Counted from the stretch's first letter, positions 50,283 through 60,104 are shown. The stretch: 64,000 nt of DNA from Paenibacillus whitsoniae (GCF_003955665.1 NZ_RXHU01000054.1:62001-126000); one strand, 5' to 3'. Notes: generated from the sequence alone by a model not told the origin. Program-made: numbers and translations.

Positions 50283-50770
50283 TGTTGCTATTGATTGAAA
50301 TGAAACGAATAACACTTCATACAGGGCCTCCATTTACCCCACACGAACGATTCCGCAAGATGAACATAACCCCCTCTTCTTGTCAGTTCTTTTCGAAAAG
50401 GCATCCATCACCTTATTTGTATTGGTAACCCGAGGCAGCGAAAGTGTTTCGGCAGCAAGTGTTTGGTTTCGCAATTCTCACTGGCGCGGTCATCGGAGCC
50501 GCAAGGATGGAAGAGAGGTAGGGCTTCCGTTGTTTTGTATTTACTTCCGACACGTTAGACTGCGACGAAATAAAGTGTTGTAAATTTCCCTCGCAGCTCC
50601 TAATAATTGCACAATTTCATAACGATCAATCCATGAATCGTTGTCGCGGTGTAGAACTGCGGGAACGATTTTTCATTATTCATAGCGCACCTCTTAACCG
50701 CTGGTTAAACTTTCACACTTCCTTTACAATGAAGGTGTCAGATTATGGTGGAGGGAGCCCGGCAACGTTC

Positions 50771-52573
50771 ATGAATTTGAATAAAAAAGTATTCCTCGGC
50801 TTTTTATTTTTTATTATAATTCCGCTTTTTGTGCTGGGGACGGCCGTCTACTCGGTGTCGCAGCAGCTCATTGAGAAGAAGTACGGCGACCTGACCGAAG
50901 TGACGCTGCAGGCGATTTCCCGGAACATTTACTACATGTTCAAGGAAGCGAACTATTTTTCGGATTTCTGGATGGTGAAGGACAGTGTGCAGGAAATTTA
51001 CCGCACGATGGATCAGGTGAAGGCGAACGAAACGCTGTCGTCCTACGATCAGAATGCGTTCGATACGTTTCTGCGCGGCTCCATTTTGACGTATTCCCCC
51101 ATTCAATCTGTCATGATTTACAATAATGTCGGCAAGCTGTTCAGTGCCGGACGTACGAGCGCGGGCGCACTGCCTTGGGCGACGCTTAGTCAGAGCACGG
51201 CTTTTCAGCAAATTGAAGCCCTCAACGGGAGTCCGCTATGGATCGGCCCTTCGGAGTATAAAGAGTTTGGCACCGCGCGTGGCGAGTTCTATCAGGCCCG
51301 GATTGTCAAAGATTTCTGGACGATGGACAACCTCGGCTACATGCTGACCAAATATAAATTCAGTGAGCTCGATCAGATTTTCAAATCGTTCAATACGGAG
51401 AATTCGAGCCGCTACCTGCTCGTGAATAAGAACGGTCTTATATTTTACGATAACAAGCAAAATCTGGAGGGCGCGAATATCCTTCAGCTGCTGCAAGGTA
51501 AGTTGGAGCTTCAAAAGATCAACTACAGTTTCCAGTCGAATTTTCAGGATGAGAAAAGCCTCGTGTCGCTCTATCATCTGAATTTGAGCCAGATGGGGGT
51601 TCAGGACTGGAGTGTCGTCTCGATCACGTCCTGGAAGTACGTAGCCGGCGAGCTGGAGACGATAATGAAGCTGGTGGCGGGGATTACGTTTGTCTCTTTG
51701 TTTTTTGCCCTGATGTACAACCTCGTCTTCGTTCGGCGCATCATTCAACTGATCCTGCGCATGTTGTCCTCGATGAAAAAGGTGGAGCGCGGCGATCTGA
51801 CGACGCGAATGGAAGAGAGCGGGAAGGACGAGACGTCGGCCTTGGCCCGAGGCTTTAACTCGCTGGTGGCACGGGTGGAGGATTTGCTCGATGAGGTGAA
51901 GAAGCAGCAGGATCGCAAAAATAAAGCCGAGCTGATGCTGCTCCAGGCGCAGATTAAGCCGCATTTCCTTTTTAATACGCTAGAGTCGATCAATGTGCTT
52001 GCGATTCAGAATCAAGGAAAAAAAGTGAGCCAAATGGTCGTCCGGCTCGGCAACTTGCTGCGTATCGGGATGGAAAATCGCGAAGAAATTTCGCTCAAGC
52101 AGGAACTCGATCATCTGCGCAGCTATTTGCAAATTCAGGAATACCGCTTCGAGGATCGGTTTCACTATACGATTGAGGCGCCGGAGGAGCTGCTCCATTA
52201 CGATATTTTGAAGCTGACCTTGCAGCCGCTGGTGGAGAACAGCTTGCAGCATGGCATCGAGCCGATGGAGGCGATGGGGCAGATTACGGTTCACGCCCAG
52301 GATGAAGGCGAGAGCATTGGGCTTTACGTCTCCGACAACGGCGTCGGCATCAGCAATGAGAAATTGGCGAAATTTCATTATAAAACGGAGCTGGAAACGC
52401 CGCTGCATGAAATTATGGACGGCGAGGAGCGCCGCGGGCTCGGACTCAGCAATGTCGCGGACCGGGTTCGGATTCAGTATGGCGAGCGGTACGGCATGTT
52501 TATTTGCTCGCAGGAAGGCGCGGGTACGACGATCAAGGTTGTTATTCCGAAGAAAGGGAGAATCGTAGGATGA
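50771..52573 (+). CDS. YesM-type sensor histidine kinase
   Basis: 600 residues from ATG 50771 (GGAGGGAG 13 bases upstream, a longish spacing); an earlier in-frame ATG lacks a site. TM1 VFLGFLFFIIIPLFVLG (about 6-26), extracellular sensor (30-285), TM2 LVAGITFVSLFFALMYNL (about 298-318), HAMP, QIKPHFLFNTLESINVLA (His about 398), ATPase with DNGVGISN. C-terminal four bases overlap the next gene. A separate pair from the one above, regulating the second importer. Confidence 0.9.
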   Translation: MNLNKKVFLGFLFFIIIPLFVLGTAVYSVSQQLIEKKYGDLTEVTLQAISRNIYYMFKEANYFSDFWMVKDSVQEIYRTMDQVKANETLSSYDQNAFDTFLRGSILTYSPIQSVMIYNNVGKLFSAGRTSAGALPWATLSQSTAFQQIEALNGSPLWIGPSEYKEFGTARGEFYQARIVKDFWTMDNLGYMLTKYKFSELDQIFKSFNTENSSRYLLVNKNGLIFYDNKQNLEGANILQLLQGKLELQKINYSFQSNFQDEKSLVSLYHLNLSQMGVQDWSVVSITSWKYVAGELETIMKLVAGITFVSLFFALMYNLVFVRRIIQLILRMLSSMKKVERGDLTTRMEESGKDETSALARGFNSLVARVEDLLDEVKKQQDRKNKAELMLLQAQIKPHFLFNTLESINVLAIQNQGKKVSQMVVRLGNLLRIGMENREEISLKQELDHLRSYLQIQEYRFEDRFHYTIEAPEELLHYDILKLTLQPLVENSLQHGIEPMEAMGQITVHAQDEGESIGLYVSDNGVGISNEKLAKFHYKTELETPLHEIMDGEERRGLGLSNVADRVRIQYGERYGMFICSQEGAGTTIKVVIPKKGRIVG

Positions 52574-54165
52574 GGCTGACGGCGATTTTGGCGGATGATG
52601 AACCGAATATTTTGCGCAATTTGCAGGGGGTCATTCCTTGGGACGAGCTGGGGATTGACATTGTCGGTACGGGGAAGAACGGACTGGAAGCCTACGAGCT
52701 CTGCGAGCGATTCGTGCCTGATCTCGTCATGAGCGACATTCGGATGCCGCATATGGACGGGATTGCGTTTATCCATAAGCTGCGGGAGATTAACGAGGAT
52801 TGCAAGGTGCTGATGGTGACGGGCTATCAGGATTTTGAGTATGTGCGCTCGCTGCTGCGGATTGGCGTGAGCGATTATATTTTGAAGCCGATTGATTACG
52901 AGGAGCTCGAGAATTCGATTCGCAAGCTGGCGAACGACATTCGCGATCGCAAGCATCAGGCGCAGGAAGAGCAGTTGAAGCTGGGGAAACTGCAAAGTCT
53001 GGTCTATGAAAAAGTGCTGCAAGACGTTATCCTGAACGACTTGGATTTCGAGGCGGACGGCTATTTGCCGATCGATCGTGCGGATTTTCAAACAGTCACG
53101 TATCTCCTGGCGATACTCGATGTGGATATGTACTCGGAGCATACACTGACGTGGAGCGAGCCGGAGCGAAAAGCCTGGAACCTCGCGGCGCGAAAGGTGC
53201 TCCATCATGTACTCGCCGAGGAGCGGGAGGCGGCAACGATTCTGCAGATGCGAGAGGGCGAGTGGGCGCTTCTGCTGCCATGGACGGGCGCGGCGGAGGA
53301 ATCGCCCGCCAAATTGGAGGCGCTTGCGGCTACGCTGCTGCAAGCGGTGAACCGCGCCGTCGACGTCGGCATCCGCGTCGGCTATTATGTGTCGCCGGTG
53401 CCGCTCGGCGAGCTGTCGGCGACGTATAGCAAGCTGCAGCGCGATCTGCAGCTCACCCCGGCAGCGGTGGTGCCTTGCCGCGAAACGCGAGAGACGGCCG
53501 ATGCCTCCGGCACGCTGTGGGATCTCGTCGCGGAGATCGTCACCGGGCTTAAGCAGGTGAGCCGACCTGCTACATTGGATGCGCTGCAGCGGCTGCAAGC
53601 GATGCTCGAGGGGCTGCCCGGCACCTCGATGACACGGGCGTATCAGATGCTGCACTACCTGATTTTGCATGTGCTCCGCGAATTGCGCGAGATGAACGCC
53701 ATCACGCCCGCGGAGGAAGAGCAGATGTGGGGCCAGCTCGATAAGAGCGAAAGCATCCCGCTTCTGCTGCAGGTGATGACACAGCTTGTGGCGATCGGGC
53801 TGGAAGGAACGAACAAGAAGAAAAACAGCGAGCTCTTGATGGCTTCTGCGAAGGAATACATAAGGACACAGTATTCGAACGATTTTGGGATCGAGGATAT
53901 TGCCGGCAGTCTGGGCATCTCCGCTTCGTATTTCAGCCTGCTGTTCAAGCAGCACTTCGGCGAAACTTTCGTGGAATACCTGACAAAGCATCGCATGGAG
54001 ATTGCGAAGTCCTTGCTGCTGCACAGCGACAAGAGCATCACGGATATCGGGCGTGCCGTCGGTTATGCGGAGCGGCGCTATTTTACGAAAGTTTTTCAGA
54101 AATTTACGGGGCAAATCCCGTCGGAATACCGGGAAAAGCGCACGGATAACAGTTCGCGCGACTAG
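52570..54165 (+). CDS. Response regulator, REC plus AraC-type HTH (YesN-like)
   Basis: 531 residues. Start ATG at 52570 (ATGA overlap with the kinase stop), with GGGAGA upstream; REC domain with Asp in MSDIRMPHMDGIAFIHKL (about residue 56), unusual acidic middle region (about 140-400), AraC HTH at the C terminus (ISASYFSLLFKQHFGETFVEYL, GYAERRYFTKVFQKFTGQ). Neighbour-controlled importer lies downstream past the MITE-like element. Confidence 0.92.
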   Translation: MRLTAILADDEPNILRNLQGVIPWDELGIDIVGTGKNGLEAYELCERFVPDLVMSDIRMPHMDGIAFIHKLREINEDCKVLMVTGYQDFEYVRSLLRIGVSDYILKPIDYEELENSIRKLANDIRDRKHQAQEEQLKLGKLQSLVYEKVLQDVILNDLDFEADGYLPIDRADFQTVTYLLAILDVDMYSEHTLTWSEPERKAWNLAARKVLHHVLAEEREAATILQMREGEWALLLPWTGAAEESPAKLEALAATLLQAVNRAVDVGIRVGYYVSPVPLGELSATYSKLQRDLQLTPAAVVPCRETRETADASGTLWDLVAEIVTGLKQVSRPATLDALQRLQAMLEGLPGTSMTRAYQMLHYLILHVLRELREMNAITPAEEEQMWGQLDKSESIPLLLQVMTQLVAIGLEGTNKKKNSELLMASAKEYIRTQYSNDFGIEDIAGSLGISASYFSLLFKQHFGETFVEYLTKHRMEIAKSLLLHSDKSITDIGRAVGYAERRYFTKVFQKFTGQIPSEYREKRTDNSSRD

Positions 54166-54222
54166 AGAATTTTGTCCCTCTATTAGGAATTTGTTGGTCT
54201 TTAGCACCCGGTGGGGTTCCCT

Positions 54223-54228
54223 TATACT
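54223..54228 (+). promoter_or_regulatory. Candidate -10 element upstream of the MITE
   Basis: TATACT (54223-54228); its -35 is poor (TTTAGC, 54200-54205), as expected of an activator-dependent promoter. The MITE-like element lies between it and the lipoprotein gene. Confidence 0.3.
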
Positions 54229-54240
54229 AAATATATGAGC

Positions 54241-54405
54241 TAGGGCGTGTCTGAATGCTCCGAGGGCCGCAGATTTTGCCGAATTTTCGTTCCATGCAAG
54301 GAACTTTTGTGAAGGCGTACCGGGGGTACGTCAAGCGAAAGTGACGCAGTAGGGGGCGAAAAGGTGGTGAGAGATGCCCCTGAGCGGGTTTTCAGACACG
54401 CCCTA
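54241..54405. mobile_element. MITE-like element, copy 2
   Basis: 161 bp (54243-54403) flanked by TA; ends GGGCGTGTCTGAA / TTCAGACACGCCC are perfect 13-bp inverted repeats. The complement of this copy is almost identical to 7356-7514 (few differences, including a 2-base gap). No coding capacity. It sits in the leader of the binding-protein gene, 22 bases before its ATG. Confidence 0.88.
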
Positions 54406-54425
54406 AAAGGAGAGTCAGGCGGAAC

Positions 54426-55781
54426 ATGAGGAAAAGGGCGTTCGTGTGGGGCGTGGTTGCCCTGAGCAGTACGCTGCTGCTGAGTTCCTGCAGCTTGTTC
54501 GGCGGTAATCGATCAAACGATGGAGGTCGCGGCGAAGCAGCAAGCGGGCAGGACGGCAAGCCTGCGCCAATTCAATTGACAATCCGGCATACGCAGGTCA
54601 AGGATACGCAGAAGAAACGGCTTGCGATGCTGCAGGATGTCGTGGCTGCGACGGAAGCGAAGGTGCCGGGACTGACCATCACGCTCGATGGGGTGGAGGA
54701 TAAGGTCAACCGCTTCGAGAAGCTGCGGGCCGAGATGGCGGCGGGCAATCCGCCGGAAATTTTCGATCTGTTCGGCGGCACGGATACGCGGGATTACGTG
54801 AAAGCGAATCGCCTGCTCGATTTGACACCGATTCTCCATGAGCTTGGATTAACGGACAAGTTTTACAGCTTCGAGGAATTTACGGTAGGCGGCAAAATCT
54901 ACGGGATTCCGATGGCTGGGTATGTGGAAGGTTTATATTACAACAAAAAGATGCTAGCCAATCACGGGATTCAACCGCCGCAGACGTGGGATGAGCTTAT
55001 GGCGGCCGCCGCGAAGCTGAAGTCGCTCAAAATTACGCCGTTTGCGCTCGCTGCCAAGGATTCATGGGTGATCAACATGATGATTAACACGATGTGGGTG
55101 CGCACGGCGGGGCCGGGAGCGATCGGCGGGCTGCTCGACGGCAGTCGCAAATGGACGGATCCCGACATGCTGCAGGCGTTCGAGCAGTATCAAACGTTGA
55201 TTCAAAAAGGCTATTTTCAGGACGGCAGCCTGGCGCTAGCGTACGCCGAGCAGCAGAACACGTTTATCTCGGGCGGCGCCGCCTTTATGTTTGACGGCAG
55301 TTGGGCGAATACGCCTCTGCTTGATCCGGAGAAATCGTCCATCGTGAACGATGTCGGTTTCATGAGCCTGCCGGCCATGGGCGGGCCGGGAGACGGCTAC
55401 ATCAATGGCGGCTGGTCCAACGCCTACGGTTTCAGCAAAAAGGTGACGCCGGATCAGCTCATGGCGATTAAAGAATTTATCAGGCAAATGTACAACGAAC
55501 CGATGCAGCGAAGGCAACTGCTTGAAGAAGGCATGCCGCCGGCGATGAAGCTGTCGGATACGGGGAAGGTGAATCCGCTCATTTCCCAGATCTTGCAGGT
55601 GTTTGAAACGAGCAAAGGGACGTTCCCTGCGTTCGATTCCGTCATTCAGACGAAGGTGCGCGAGAGTCTGGAGCGCAGCATGCAGGAGCTGATCGGCGGC
55701 AGGACGAATCCGGCGGCCTTGACGGCCGACCTTCAGAAGAAGCAGGAGGCCGCGAATGCGGAGGAATCCCATACCAAATAG
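54426..55781 (+). CDS. Extracellular sugar-binding lipoprotein
   Basis: 451 residues. Signal peptide with lipobox LSSC (residues about 20-23). Solute-binding protein family 1; residues VTGRKW-type regions such as GSRKWTDPDMLQAFEQYQTL and FMFDGSWANTPLLDPEKSS are typical. RBS AAGGAGAG precedes ATG. First gene of the second importer. Confidence 0.92.
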   Translation: MRKRAFVWGVVALSSTLLLSSCSLFGGNRSNDGGRGEAASGQDGKPAPIQLTIRHTQVKDTQKKRLAMLQDVVAATEAKVPGLTITLDGVEDKVNRFEKLRAEMAAGNPPEIFDLFGGTDTRDYVKANRLLDLTPILHELGLTDKFYSFEEFTVGGKIYGIPMAGYVEGLYYNKKMLANHGIQPPQTWDELMAAAAKLKSLKITPFALAAKDSWVINMMINTMWVRTAGPGAIGGLLDGSRKWTDPDMLQAFEQYQTLIQKGYFQDGSLALAYAEQQNTFISGGAAFMFDGSWANTPLLDPEKSSIVNDVGFMSLPAMGGPGDGYINGGWSNAYGFSKKVTPDQLMAIKEFIRQMYNEPMQRRQLLEEGMPPAMKLSDTGKVNPLISQILQVFETSKGTFPAFDSVIQTKVRESLERSMQELIGGRTNPAALTADLQKKQEAANAEESHTK

Positions 55782-55792
55782 CAGGATGATCT

Positions 55793-56677
55793 ATGAATCA
55801 ATTGGGCAAAAATGCATGGGCTTACGCCTGGTTCACAGCACCGGCCTTGCTGGTGTTCGCGCTGTTTTTTCTAACGCCGATGGGGATGGCACTGCGCTAT
55901 GGCTTCACGTCATGGAACGGCGTGTCGGCGCCGGTCTATAACGGTCTGGCCAATTTCCGCACGGCGTTTGGGGATCCTTATTTTTGGATCGCCGTGAGAA
56001 ATAATCTTCTCTTTATTCTGTTTGCCGTAGGGCTCCAAATTCCGCTGATCCTGATCCTTGCCCTGTTAGTCAGCCGGGTGAGACGGTGGATGAGTCTGTA
56101 CCAGACACTCATCTTTACGCCGACCATCCTGTCCACAGCGGTGATCGGCGTCCTGTGGGGGTTCATCTATCATCCACAGGCGGGCATGTTGAATCATGTA
56201 TGGGAGGCCGTCGGTCTGCCCAGTTGGAAGCGAGTGTGGCTGGGGAATGAAGCGACGGCGATGCCAGCGGTTCTGATTGCCAACGCTTGGCAGTGGCTCG
56301 GCTTCTATGTCATCCTTGTCACCGCTTCGATCCGGGCGATCCCTCGCCCTGTCCTGGAAGCGGCGGAGCTGGACGGTGCCGGCAATTGGCGGCAGGCATG
56401 GCATATGATTGTGCCCCTGTTGCGGCCTGTGCTTGTCGTCATGGTGCTGCTCTCGGTGACGGGCGGCATGAAGGCGCTGGACATTGTCGTTGTGATGACT
56501 GGAGGAAATCCGTATGGCATTACCGAAGTGATGGGCTCCTATATGCTCAAAAAAGCGTATCGCCTCGGCGAGTACGGGTACGCAAGTTCCATTGCGATCC
56601 TGATTCTGCTGTTTACCGGGGTGTTGACCGCCGCGTTAGGGCAGCTCGTGAGGAGGCGGGAGGAGGTGGATTGGTGA
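55793..56677 (+). CDS. Sugar ABC transporter permease
   Basis: 294 residues, six TM; EAA loop EAAELDGAGNWRQAWHMIVP. AGGATGATCT before ATG. The stop TGA overlaps the GTG start of the next permease (GTGA). Confidence 0.92.
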   Translation: MNQLGKNAWAYAWFTAPALLVFALFFLTPMGMALRYGFTSWNGVSAPVYNGLANFRTAFGDPYFWIAVRNNLLFILFAVGLQIPLILILALLVSRVRRWMSLYQTLIFTPTILSTAVIGVLWGFIYHPQAGMLNHVWEAVGLPSWKRVWLGNEATAMPAVLIANAWQWLGFYVILVTASIRAIPRPVLEAAELDGAGNWRQAWHMIVPLLRPVLVVMVLLSVTGGMKALDIVVVMTGGNPYGITEVMGSYMLKKAYRLGEYGYASSIAILILLFTGVLTAALGQLVRRREEVDW

Positions 56678-57483
56678 GGCGATTTCGGGGTTTTCTGCCA
56701 CACCTTGTCCTGCTCGTCTACATCGCGGTGATCCTATGCCCACTGGGCTGGGTACTGCTCTCCTCTTTCAAAACGAATAAGGAAATTATTGCCGCCCCAT
56801 GGGCATTTCCAGCAAATCTTTCCTTGGCCAACTACTGGAACGCCTGGAGTGGTGCGCATGTGGGGCGGTATTTCCTGAATAGTGTGGTCAATTCGGCGGT
56901 CTCCGCGCTGGCGGCGCTGGGGCTTGGGACGACTACGGCTTTTGCCCTGACACGCATGAAGTTCCCTCGCATCAGCAGGCTGTTGCGACGCGTTTTTCTT
57001 CTTGCCTTGCTGGTGCCGTCGGGCGCCTTGATCGTGCCGCTATACCTGCTGCTTCGAGATTTGCACTTGGTGAATTCGCCGCTGGCGCTCATTCTGCCCT
57101 ATCTGGTGCTGGAGCTGCCGTGGACGATCTATATGGTAAGCGCATTCATGTCGTCGATTTCCAGCGAGCTGGAGGAGGCCGGCATTATGGACGGATTGTC
57201 CATGCACGGACTGCTGTGGCGCATTCTCGTACCGATTGCGATCCCTTCGCTGTTTACGGTTTTTATGCTGAATTTCTTAACGGGCTGGAATGAGTTCATG
57301 ATGGCGAACGTGTTTCTGACGAAGGAGACGCTGCGCACGTTGCCGGTCAGCATGGTTGCGTTCTACGACCAGCTCAACATGAATTACGGCTCGCTAAGCG
57401 CAGCCATTGTGCTTAGCATGCTGCCCGTCATCGCGATGTATTTTTTGATGCACAGACGCATCATGGTTCATATTAAAGCTTAA
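56674..57483 (+). CDS. Sugar ABC transporter permease
   Basis: 269 residues. GTG start at 56674 (GGAGGTG upstream) gives MRRFRGFLPHLVLLVYIAV; a much longer upstream frame is an antisense-like extension inside the previous gene and is not used. EAA loop LEEAGIMDGLSMHGLLWRILVPI. Together with the preceding gene a CUT1 permease pair; ATPase not in the window. Confidence 0.9.
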   Translation: MRRFRGFLPHLVLLVYIAVILCPLGWVLLSSFKTNKEIIAAPWAFPANLSLANYWNAWSGAHVGRYFLNSVVNSAVSALAALGLGTTTAFALTRMKFPRISRLLRRVFLLALLVPSGALIVPLYLLLRDLHLVNSPLALILPYLVLELPWTIYMVSAFMSSISSELEEAGIMDGLSMHGLLWRILVPIAIPSLFTVFMLNFLTGWNEFMMANVFLTKETLRTLPVSMVAFYDQLNMNYGSLSAAIVLSMLPVIAMYFLMHRRIMVHIKA

Positions 57484-57507
57484 CATTCACTCAAGGAGCG
57501 TGTATTC

Positions 57508-59145
57508 ATGGCATCCCCAGCAAACCCTCATTCCCCCCTTTCGTTGCGTCAAAAAGTCGGTCAGCTCTTCATCTGCGGCTTTGATGGAACAACGCCGAAC
57601 GAAGGAATTACCCGTCTTATTGAAGGGTACGGGCTTGGCGGCGTCATTTATTTTCGGCGCAATGTGCAGGATGCGATCCAGCTTGCGCAGCTGTCGGCCG
57701 AGCTTCAGGCCATCTCGCAAAATAGCGGCAATCAGCCGCTCTTCATAGCGGTCGATCAGGAAGGCGGGATGGTCTCCCGGATCGAAAAAGGGGCCACCCT
57801 GCTGCCGGGCAATATGGCGCTGGGGGCTGCGTTTTCTCCGGCCGGCGTGTATGCCTGCTCGAAGGTAATGGGGAAAGAGCTGCGGCAGATGGGCGTGAAT
57901 ATGAATTTTGCCCCTTGCCTGGACATCAACAATAACCGGCTGAATCCGGTCATTGGCGTGCGCTCCTACGGCGAAACGGCTGCACTGGTCAGCGATATGG
58001 GGACTCACGCGGTCAAAGGCTTGCAGGACATGGGGGTCATTGCGACCGTCAAACATTTCCCCGGGCACGGGGATACGGCGGCGGATTCGCACCATGACTT
58101 GCCGGTCGTGCCGCACAGCATGGAGCGGCTGCGCGAGCTGGAGTTGGCGCCGTTCGTCCGGGCCATCGAAGACGGCGTGGATGCGATTATGACGGCGCAT
58201 GTCGTTTTCGATGCGCTGGCGGACTGCGCGACTGCGACGCCATCGACGCTGTCGTACAAGATTTTGACCGAGCTGCTTCGCCAGGAGCTGCGATTCAGGG
58301 GGCTTGTCGTGACCGACTGCCTGGAAATGAAGGCGATCTCCGAGGGGATCGGCGTGGCGGAAGGCGCGGTCCGCGCCATTGAAGCAGGGGCTGACCTGCT
58401 GCTGGTCAGCCATCGGCTCGATCGCCAGCTTGCGGCGATCGAGGCAGTGGTTGCGGCCGTCGAGAGCGGCCGCATTCCGGAGTCGCGCATCGACGAGTCC
58501 GTGCTGCGGGTGATGACGCACAAGTATAAGCGCGGCATCTTGTTCGAGGCGATGGCCCCGCTGCCGGAGGGGCCGATCTCGACGCCGGAGCATCAGGCGC
58601 TGGCGCGGGAGCTGAGTCGTAAGAGCGTTACGAAGGTGAAGGACACGGTCCGGGAAGAACTGCGAGTGGACGACAAGCTGCTCGTGATCTGGACGGAAGT
58701 GCAGACCGGCACGGAGATCGACGAGGTCGTCGAGCGGACGGGGACGCTCGGTTGCGCCCTGGCTGAGCTTTCCGGCCAGGAGGTTCGGGAAGTATACGTC
58801 GGCTTGCATCCGAGCGACGAGGAAGTTGCACAGTTGGTGGGGCTGTGCGATGGGGTGGAGCAAGCAATCGTCGTCACGTACAACGCGACGTTCTCGTCAG
58901 GTCAGACAAAGCTGGTGAAGGCGTTGGCGGCGAAGGAAGGGCTGCGCTTGATCGTAGCGGCCGGACGGAACCCGTACGATCTGCTCGAGTTCCCGGAGGT
59001 GCAGACGTACTACGCTTGCTACGAGAATCGCCCGTTGGCGATGCACTCGCTCGCGCACGTGCTGCTCGGCAACGAGAAAGCGGCCGGCCGGCTGCCCGTC
59101 ACGCTGTCGGAAGCGTATCCGATCGGTTGGCGGCAGGAAGAGTAG
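57508..59145 (+). CDS. nagZ: Glycoside hydrolase family 3 beta-N-acetylhexosaminidase (NagZ-like)
   Basis: 545 residues. Catalytic His/Asp motif KHFPGHGDTAADSHHDLP (about residues 185-203), start region GQLFICGFDG, substrate-site DQEGGMVSR, nucleophile in VVTDCLEMKAI. Additional C-terminal GH3 domain of about 180 residues, longer than NagZ of Gram-negatives. No signal peptide, so cytoplasmic. Removes N-acetylglucosamine from muropeptides or chitin-type oligosaccharides; it directly follows the second importer, so imported GlcNAc-containing glycans are the likely substrate. Confidence 0.9.
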   Translation: MASPANPHSPLSLRQKVGQLFICGFDGTTPNEGITRLIEGYGLGGVIYFRRNVQDAIQLAQLSAELQAISQNSGNQPLFIAVDQEGGMVSRIEKGATLLPGNMALGAAFSPAGVYACSKVMGKELRQMGVNMNFAPCLDINNNRLNPVIGVRSYGETAALVSDMGTHAVKGLQDMGVIATVKHFPGHGDTAADSHHDLPVVPHSMERLRELELAPFVRAIEDGVDAIMTAHVVFDALADCATATPSTLSYKILTELLRQELRFRGLVVTDCLEMKAISEGIGVAEGAVRAIEAGADLLLVSHRLDRQLAAIEAVVAAVESGRIPESRIDESVLRVMTHKYKRGILFEAMAPLPEGPISTPEHQALARELSRKSVTKVKDTVREELRVDDKLLVIWTEVQTGTEIDEVVERTGTLGCALAELSGQEVREVYVGLHPSDEEVAQLVGLCDGVEQAIVVTYNATFSSGQTKLVKALAAKEGLRLIVAAGRNPYDLLEFPEVQTYYACYENRPLAMHSLAHVLLGNEKAAGRLPVTLSEAYPIGWRQEE

Positions 59146-59313
59146 GCAGGACGGACGATACGTGTGTATGGGCTGTACGACACGTGAAGCACGTATGCAT
59201 GACCACATGATTGGTAACCACAAGATCGTCTGAGATGAGGCAGGCTTGTGGTTATTTTGGTCAGAATGTAGTTCTCTTCGGGGGACGAAACGTCGTCGGA
59301 CGCGTGGCTGCCG

Positions 59314-59498
59314 CTAACGGGCGCCACAGCGCCTATCTGCCCCAAAATCCGCCATTTCAAGCTGTAGCGGATGTGACAGCGCCTATTACCATGAAATCGG
59401 CCCGATTTCACCAAATTTCATCGAAATAAGCGCAATGGCATCCGTTAAGTTTCAAAATGCCCGGTTTTCAGGACAATAAGCGCGCTGACATCCGTTAC
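59314..59498. repeat. Palindrome array E (four units, dyad)
   Basis: Quasi-palindromic units begin near 59315, 59365, 59425 and 59475 (50, 60 and 50 bp apart). Units one and two read TAACGG/TAGCGG ... GCGCCTAT; units three and four (AATAAGCGC ... ATCCGTTA) are their inverse, so the whole is mirror-symmetric. At the centre sits the perfect palindrome GAAATCGG-C-CCGATTTC (59393-59409). It fills the 460-bp gap 59146-59602 where I see no gene. Confidence 0.8.
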
Positions 59499-59602
59499 AG
59501 CTTTTTCCCCACAGATTTGCCGTGTGCAGGAAAGGGGAATTTGCGTAAAACGATTGTGCTAGAATAGATGTACTAGACCCGTTACGGAGTGGAGGCGTAT
59601 GG

Positions 59603-60030
59603 ATGTCGCAGCGAAACAGCTTGATTCTGGATGTTGCCGGGTGTATTGGCTACCAATTTTTCACCGCGCTTTTGGAAGAGGTTGGAGGAGGAAACGGGGA
59701 CGCCCTACGAAGGGCTGATGTTGTTTAAAAAAGAGATCCGCAGCGAACTATGGAAGGGCGCGATCACAGAAGAAGCGTTTTGGACGCGGCTCTGTACAAG
59801 GTTTCCTGTCATTCAAAAAGAGCAGGCCAAGCGCCTGCTCTTGTCGAACATTCAGCCTTTGCCTGCGCTCGAGGATATTTCGGTATGGCATGAGTATGCG
59901 GACATTCACCTGCTAAGCAATCATCGCGCAGAATGGATTGAGCCTATTTTAGCGGATGGCAGACGTTTCTAGCGGGTGATGATGGAGCTTGGAGAAGCCG
60001 CATTCTGCCGCTAATCTCCGGCCAACGTAG
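59603..60030 (+). pseudogene. HAD-like hydrolase, frameshifted
   Basis: An ATG (59603) behind GGAGGCG gives MSQRNSLILDVAG with the HAD Asp, then an extra G in the run 59639-59641 shifts the frame; removing it continues VLATNFSPRFWKRLEEETG and later LLSNHRAEWIEPILADG. Beyond 59950 the frame breaks again, and the HAD motif III neighbourhood survives as DDGAW and, in another frame, EKPHSAAN before TAG 60028. At least two indels; not functional as written. One sequencing error cannot be excluded for the first, not for all. Confidence 0.7.
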
Positions 60031-60104
60031 ATAAGTAGCCGCGAGCGCAAGGCATCCATTCGGGTTGATTGCACACTTACTGCGCTGAATCTTGGGAAGG
60101 CTGC

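Noticed and set aside
52474-54207. 577-codon frame on the minus strand across the second yesN
   Set aside because: It mirrors a well-supported regulator on the plus strand, is Arg/His/Leu/Gln-rich, and lacks any domain; a shadow of codon bias.
57487-58863. 458-codon minus-strand frame inside nagZ
   Set aside because: Arg/His/Gln-rich shadow of GH3, no start site and no motif.
59631-59972. Intact 113-residue protein
   Set aside because: The frame starts inside the HAD signature after an indel and stops early; better explained as pseudogene.
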